DNA from: Floccularia luteovirens
Lineage: Eukaryota; Basidiomycota; Agaricomycetes; Agaricales; Squamanitaceae
NCBI GenBank assembly: GCA_009739215.1
Contig: VSJF01000002.1
Span: forward strand, 868,001 to 932,000
Length of the DNA: 64,000 nt
Reading direction: 5' to 3'
Shown: positions 58,878 through 64,000 of the stretch, piece after piece
Position numbering within the stretch: the first letter of the stretch is position 1
How the letters are laid out: each line of letters starts with the position of its first letter
Position numbers and translations under genes: made by a program
The notes under the pieces: model-generated
What the model was told of the DNA's origin: nothing
Seen by the model: the letters and a program-made list of their open reading frames with translations, nothing else
The model's database searches: none

Positions 58878-60143
58878 TTAAGCAGAACTAGTTGATACAA
58901 CTGCAATTGTGGTCGTCGGTACAGGATCTCCGACACTACTTGTCACCTCTGTAAAACTCGGCGCTGAAGCGGTCGAGAAAATAGGTGTTGCATTAGCGCT
59001 TGATAAAATAGTAACAAGTGTGCTATTATTGAATAAAGACGATGTGGCACCTTCACCTAAAGAAGAGGGAATGGTGGAGACGGTAACGGGAAGACCTGAG
59101 CTGGCGCTTGATTCAACAATACTCGTGATCGTAGTTGCGAAACTAGACTCTGGAACAGTTGAGAAGATAATAGTCCTAGAGGTGGGCACAGCGTATGATG
59201 AAACTGTGACGGTAGCACCGTTATCGTCAGAGCAAGGAGCACTCTCATCTAATGCAGAGGAGGCGGCGGAGGCGGAGATAGTAGTAGGGTGGAACAACGT
59301 GCTGGTACTAGGTTCCGCAATAGTGATAAATGAGGAGCTGGGACCGGAGCCAGGGACTGTGGTTGGTGCTACTATGGAAGTTGTGAATTCACAGTCGGTT
59401 GAACTTCCGGTTGGAGGGGGCACTGAAACACCGATAGAAGTTACTGCGGTCGCAGGTGAAGAAGAAATCGGGCTTGGATAGCAGACCATGACGAAAGTCG
59501 GAGTGCCCGGGCTACTAGATACTATCGGAGAACCTTCCGTAGCCGTGCAACCACTGGAGTAGCTGGGGGATTGGACGCAGATCATGGTCACAGCCGGAGC
59601 ACTGATTCCACATGGAGAGGGAGTAGGCGCCGTAGTAGACACTATGGAAATCACAGTCCCGGATGCCGAGAAAGAACGTGTTACAGCGGTACCATACACG
59701 GGGGGTGTTGGTACTGCGGCACTGGATGCGGGAAATGCGGTTCCGATCACACTAAAGCTTCCGGAAGCTGAGGCCTCGAGCGATGAACTTGCGCTTGGGG
59801 CGCTACTTGCAAACACTGATGTGGTGATATTAAGTGTTGCACTGCTACTGGCAGAAAGCGTAGGGAAAGAGGAAGCAACTGATGTGATATTTCCAATCGC
59901 ACTGTTGATTGAAGCAGAAGGCGAGCCAGAAATGCTAGCAAAAGCAGAACTAGAAGCAACCCCAGTTGATCCAGGCACTGATGCAGAGTGGGAGGTTTGT
60001 TCGCTGTGTAATGAGAGAAAACAATCTGAATATATGGAAAGACGGCTTTTTATTGGCACTTACGCGCTCGAGGAAACATTGAGGGCAGCAGAATATACCC
60101 CGACTACGAAGGAAGTTATAACGAATGACTTGAAAAAACTCAT
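58878..60143 (-). CDS. Ser/Thr-rich mucin-like secreted protein, copy B
   Basis: Paralogue of copy A in opposite orientation. Exon 1 is MSFFKSFVITSFVVGVYSAA (signal peptide) with LNVSSSA at its end; the intron sits at the same place and phase as in copy A. The body is Ser/Thr/Ala-rich: SASVPGSTGVASSSAF, then the shared Cys core APAVTMICVQSPSYSSGC and FVMVCYPSPISSS. The C-terminal part lacks the PTTSPSVTA array of copy A and has mixed Ser/Thr sequence with one Cys (SAPCSDDNGATVTVSSYAV). No GPI signal. Probably O-glycosylated wall or surface protein; function unknown. In this arm it lies just downstream of the intact TMEM70-like and GST genes, all on the minus strand. Confidence 0.75.
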
Positions 60144-60685
60144 ATCTGTATTCTGGATGTGAGAATACTGATGATAAGAAGTGTTAATCCGTGGTAGGAG
60201 CACTTTTAAGCCGCTCAACAAATAGAGTGAATTTATAGATTTTCAGCCATGCATGATTGTCTTCAACGTAATCACAGTGACGGCAATAATCCCCCTCGAC
60301 GTGCTTAAACTAGAAGAAAGCACGTGCAAGAAGAAGATAGAATGAAGAAAATCCAGACTGTGAAAACTTCTAATTGATTTCACGGTCAATACAGACCGAT
60401 TCAGGTATTTGGATAGAAGGAGAATGGAATTGTCCAGCCTCCTGTTAATGACGGCAGTTACATGCCGAGGTGTGATGACTATGGATGTCTTGCTGCGAAA
60501 TCCAAGCCCCTTCAAAATACGTTTCTAAGGAAGACCCTAGAAAGTTTATTGAAAGGGGTTTCGTATGCAATGACGTAATCAAGTATTTGAAGAGGAATAA
60601 AGCAGATTTATAGTGCTTGGAATAAAAGCTGTTCCGACCGTGGTTTATGGGACAGATGCGGCACTATTCGTAACTTGCAGTAATA

Positions 60686-61603
60686 TTATATCTCCATTAT
60701 GAGTAGGACAATTGCCCATTTTGTTTCATCGTAATAGTTCATCATGTACATTGAAGTATCTAAGGCACCATTAATCACCAAGCAACAAGCCGTATAATGG
60801 AGCTCACCGAACGATATTACCAACTTCTCTGCAAGTACCTTCGCCGTTCTCTCCCCATTCAACGATCCAGCGTCCAATGACGTTATTATTTTTATCAAAA
60901 GTTTCAGCGATTGTTTCTTCTTGCCCAGGAGCTATTTCTCGCTCCTTGTTTGGCGGAAGGACGAATTTATCTGTTAATTCCCACTTGGCAAAAGGTCGCC
61001 TTGAGTCAATCAAAAAGTATGTGTCGTAGACCTGATGACAACATTCACGGTCAATAATACCCGAGATCATGAAAATAAGCCTACCCGGGTGATTCGTGGT
61101 TGCAATGTTAAGGTCATGGTTGTCATCTCAAGACCCTCAATTCCACCACCATTTTCTGGAGACATATATTTCAATGCGGTAACATATGGCTTGCCACACC
61201 ATCCGACCAAACCGGTGCTTGTCCCTGATGTTCCGAGGGCTATAGAGACCAGTGCCAAGCGGGCTGAAGATGGAAGGTTTGACTCAACTATGAACATGAA
61301 TGGAGCAAGGGTTGCGGACAGTGCAAGAGAAGACAACGAAAATAGTTTCAAACGCCGAAAAGTAGTAGATAAAGGTCCGTGATACGTGGTATTAATGCTA
61401 TCATTGACGCTGGACGGTGATCTTGACTGTATAGAGTTATGGGCTGAATAGCCAGCGCGAATCCCACATGATGATGAGGTGGAGAGAGACCGTTGAGGTA
61501 TAATTGACCGTTTCCATTGTATCAAAGTGAGGGTCTTCCGGGTGAGCTGTGTAGTTAGGCATTTCCTTGCCGTATGTTGAATGACCCTCTGGGATGGAGA
61601 CAT
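60686..61603 (-). CDS. TMEM70-like mitochondrial membrane protein
   Basis: Resembles the TMEM70/TMEM186-type mitochondrial proteins, which help assemble respiratory complexes; family membership is a judgement from layout. Exon 1 starts MSPSQRVIQHTARKCLTTQL: basic, without acids, a likely presequence. A membrane hairpin follows: LKLFSLSSLALSATLAPFMF and ARLALVSIALGTSGTSTGLV, with GWCGKPYVTALKYMSPENG after it. Exon 2 gives VYDTYFLIDSRRPFAKWELT and IGRWIVEWGENGEGTCREV. A last exon adds TSMYMMNYYDETKWAIVLLI and ends MEI. All three join in frame. An in-frame ATG at 61648 is less likely. Two decayed copies of exons 2-3 lie at 42.8-43.7 kb. Confidence 0.65.
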
Positions 61604-61694
61604 CGTCTCGTATGTTTTGAGTTTCAATTCAACAAGTATTTTTAGCATCAGTGTTTATTTTCTCCATTACATAATACAGTCAATCAATTACTAA

Positions 61695-62620
61695 TCAAGG
61701 CAGAGGAACCCCACTTCGAGTCGCTTTCGCAACCTCGCTCTGAGCTTCATCGCGAAGATATCGGTTATATATCTCCCAATAATGCTCTTGGTCCTGTATA
61801 CACGTCGGGAATAATAACACTTTTAGTGGGGGATGAAACTCACACTCTGGGTTCTCAGAACACTTTCGCGCTTCGCGAGATAACCTGCGTATCTGCTCCA
61901 TTCAGGACTAACGTCTTCTCGATTATATTTTCGGGTGTCTTTGATCACAAATTCTCGCATTACCCAGGGAGCGATAGCAACGTCGACCAAGCTGAATTCT
62001 TCTCCAAAGAAATACGGCCCTTTGGCAGCACCTGCTAGTTTTCGCAGTGCTTCATAGAATTCTTGTTTCGCAGCCTCCTGTCTCTCCACCTCCTGGAATT
62101 GCATTAATCGTTGATGGGCAGGTATTACCTGTTTGCTGATATGGTCGATCCAAATTCGAGCAATTCCGCGATCAAACGGATCAGGGGGGAGTAAGTTTGG
62201 TTTGTGAGATGGATAGGCTTCTTCCAGAAATTCGCATATGACCAGGGATTCATATAATGCCTTGCCTTTATACTCCACTGTTGGGACAAGACCCTTTGGA
62301 TTGATTGCTAGCCGATCGTGAGTTCACGAAACATTGTACGAAGATAGTTGGTCTAACCTAAAAGGCTTGCACTCTTCTTGTAGGGATTGATTTCGTTGTA
62401 TTGATATGGAATACCTTTCTCCTCCAACACTACCCATGTCCTTTGTACAAATGGACAAAACTATGCGAACAAGGATAAGCTCTATAATTAAAAACTACAC
62501 AGACTAGATACGCACCCATCCGGCATACAGGACTAATTCTTGAGGTTCCTGATGCTTTCGAACTGTTTTCTCAGCTTCTCCTGTTGCATGAGGGTGGATT
62601 TGTTCATCAGGGATAGCCAT
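61695..62620 (-). CDS. omega-type glutathione S-transferase
   Basis: Fungal omega-class GST; these use an active-site Cys for thiol transfer and deglutathionylation. Exon 1 starts MAIPDEQIHPHATGEAEKTV. Exon 2 has ELVLYAGWFCPFVQRTWVVL: the CPFV site with Cys. Then YQYNEINPYKKSASLL and, after an intron, INPKGLVPTVEYKGKALYES (cis-Pro/GSH site TVEYKG) and LVICEFLEEAYPSHKP. The C-terminal helical domain has PAHQRLMQFQEVERQEAAKQ and YFFGEEFSLVDVAIAPWVMR. The last exon is YLRDEAQSEVAKATRSGVPL. About five exons keep frame, so the gene looks functional, unlike its inverted copy at 42.1-42.7 kb. 92 bases separate its stop from the TMEM70-like start. Confidence 0.85.
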
Positions 62621-64000
62621 TTGAAAACGTTGTGGTGGAACTGAAAAGAAGGTTTGTGTGTGAGAGACATGTCCGATGGCGTGTAACAGCAGCTGACCTC
62701 ACCTGTCTATGGACCTCATCTCTCCATCTCACGGGCTCTTTCATATATTTAATGACCGTCCTTTGCGGCTTCAGCATTATTTTGAACTAAACTTCAGATA
62801 TTCAGGGAAAGTGAAATGGGTACAATTGCTAAAAGAAGGAATTGTGACCTACAGAACATACTATTCTGTCTCATGAGTTGCGCTGGCCATAACCACAAAG
62901 AATCTTTATTGGTTTCTTCGTGAAAGCATTTAGGAGATGATGATAACGCTTTGTGCTTGTGCTATCCTTGTAAAGTAGGTCCCCTCGGCAGTATGGTGTA
63001 GGATTTCTAGGACTTAACATTTGTATATCAAGTCTGGACATAATTGGACTGAACCCACGCTACCTTGCGCCGGTCTTTACAAAATTTTTTCTACAGTGCT
63101 ACGTGAAATCCAAGCAATGCCACAATAATAAGCTAGAATATATCAAATCCCTCATCCTGTTGAGGGATGTGAGATGTTGCATTTTGTTCACGGCAGAACC
63201 CGCTATAGTGGGTCGCTTCAACATTGGTGCGAGGTCCACTGGGCATGATTTTAGCAGCACATCCTCCCAATACTTAGCTCAGATCAGTTGCCCAGGAAAA
63301 GGCTAATATCCCCATGGACAATATTCAATGCCACATGGTTCGAATGGTTTACACTTCTCAGAATTCAACAGCATCCGGAACATCCTGAATATGGATTTAT
63401 GGATGAGTAGTAACGAGATAGGGAATGGAATGTCTGGGATTTGTCACATAAAGAGGTACAGCAATTACACAACCTCGTCCTGTACTGGTTCCGTACACCA
63501 TCCAGAGCATCAGTGTGATTTTCGACCGCGGGTGAGGATAAGGCAAGTTTTTTTAGAGGCTGGTTATGAGATCTTCGAGGTGGAATTTCAATTGTTGGCT
63601 GTATTTGCCTTGCTTGAGGTATGTGCTAGTTGCAGCTGCAATATTTATGTCGAGATGGTTCCATCCAAGTTGATATGCTATGTCGTTGGCAAAACATCTT
63701 CTCTGATACATTGCAGACAAAGAAAGCGGGGATAGCAAGACTCGTGATCTAGTGTTTTTACCATCCCAAATGCGATTGTCTACGATTGCATTTGAGATAG
63801 CAAGAAACTTAGTTACAAGATGATCAAATGAGGGACGGATGGCGTTACAAATGACAAAACAAAATACTACGGGCAGGATCATTTCTCTTTCGAGGCATTA
63901 TTTCTTTCGTCATGAGACCAGTGTCACTACTAATGAAACCCAACTACAAGCTGTTCAATTGTACTTAAACAGCCATGCATCGTCCTCGCAGACAAACTCA
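62621..64000. other. end of window, no gene recognised
   Basis: A minus-strand open frame of 109 codons at 63553-63882 starts MILPVVFCFVICNAI, which could be a short signal-like segment, but the rest is not recognised and no exon joins to it convincingly. A plus-strand frame of 135 codons (63328-63735) overlaps it antisense. I cannot tell whether either is a gene. Confidence 0.35.

Noticed and set aside
58909..60162. Plus-strand open frames opposite mucin-like copy B
   Set aside because: Same mirror effect as in copy A; Val/Gly/Glu-rich and no domain.
1..64000. CRISPR arrays, phage, insertion sequences or bacterial operons
   Set aside because: The window is eukaryotic with spliced genes; no spaced repeat array or transposase frame was seen.

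Overview
This window is nuclear DNA of a filamentous fungus, most likely an Agaricomycete (mushroom-forming basidiomycete). Nearly every gene is split by short GT-AG introns of about 45-75 bases. There are several BTB and F-box genes of the type expanded in Agaricomycetes, a LysM effector-like gene, and a nuclear tRNA-Tyr with an intron. There are no bacterial-type operons, ribosome-binding sites or CRISPR arrays. All exon structures below were worked out by hand from splice signals, reading frame and remembered family conservation, with no database search.

Left part (0-12 kb), mostly housekeeping: a BTB gene; GEP4 (cardiolipin pathway) divergent from clathrin light chain, which carries an apparent one-base frameshift; a monoacylglycerol-lipase-like hydrolase divergent from a mitochondrial MDL1-type ABC transporter; a conserved coiled-coil protein; tRNA-Tyr; and an NPY1-type NADH pyrophosphatase. 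Next (12-25 kb), accessory and small genes: an SDR reductase with a decayed partial copy beside it; a non-coding stretch with a hairpin and a repeated motif; an F-box gene broken by one base; then NTF2/SnoaL-like, HUB1, LysM, Sur7/PalI-like, an unknown multi-span membrane protein and a small surface protein.

Middle (25.7-41.5 kb), again housekeeping: TRAPPC11, an F-box protein, mitochondrial Hsp70 (SSC1) divergent from an APH-fold kinase, a long hormone-sensitive-lipase-like protein, and dynactin p25.

Right part (42-62.6 kb), shaped by duplication. A block of omega-type GST, a TMEM70-like protein and a mucin-like secreted protein lies on the minus strand at 58.9-62.6 kb. It recurs inverted on the plus strand at 42.1-45.3 kb. 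In that second copy the GST is dead, the TMEM70-like gene survives only as two tandem decayed 3' copies, and only the mucin-like gene remains open. Between the arms sit two intact flavocytochrome b2-type L-lactate dehydrogenase genes head to head, and an ICL/PEP-mutase-family lyase. The lactate enzymes would make pyruvate and the lyase probably works on an oxaloacetate- or malate-type acid, so a shared role in organic-acid metabolism is possible but not shown. About 3 kb at 53.7-56.8 kb and the last 1.4 kb hold no gene I can support.
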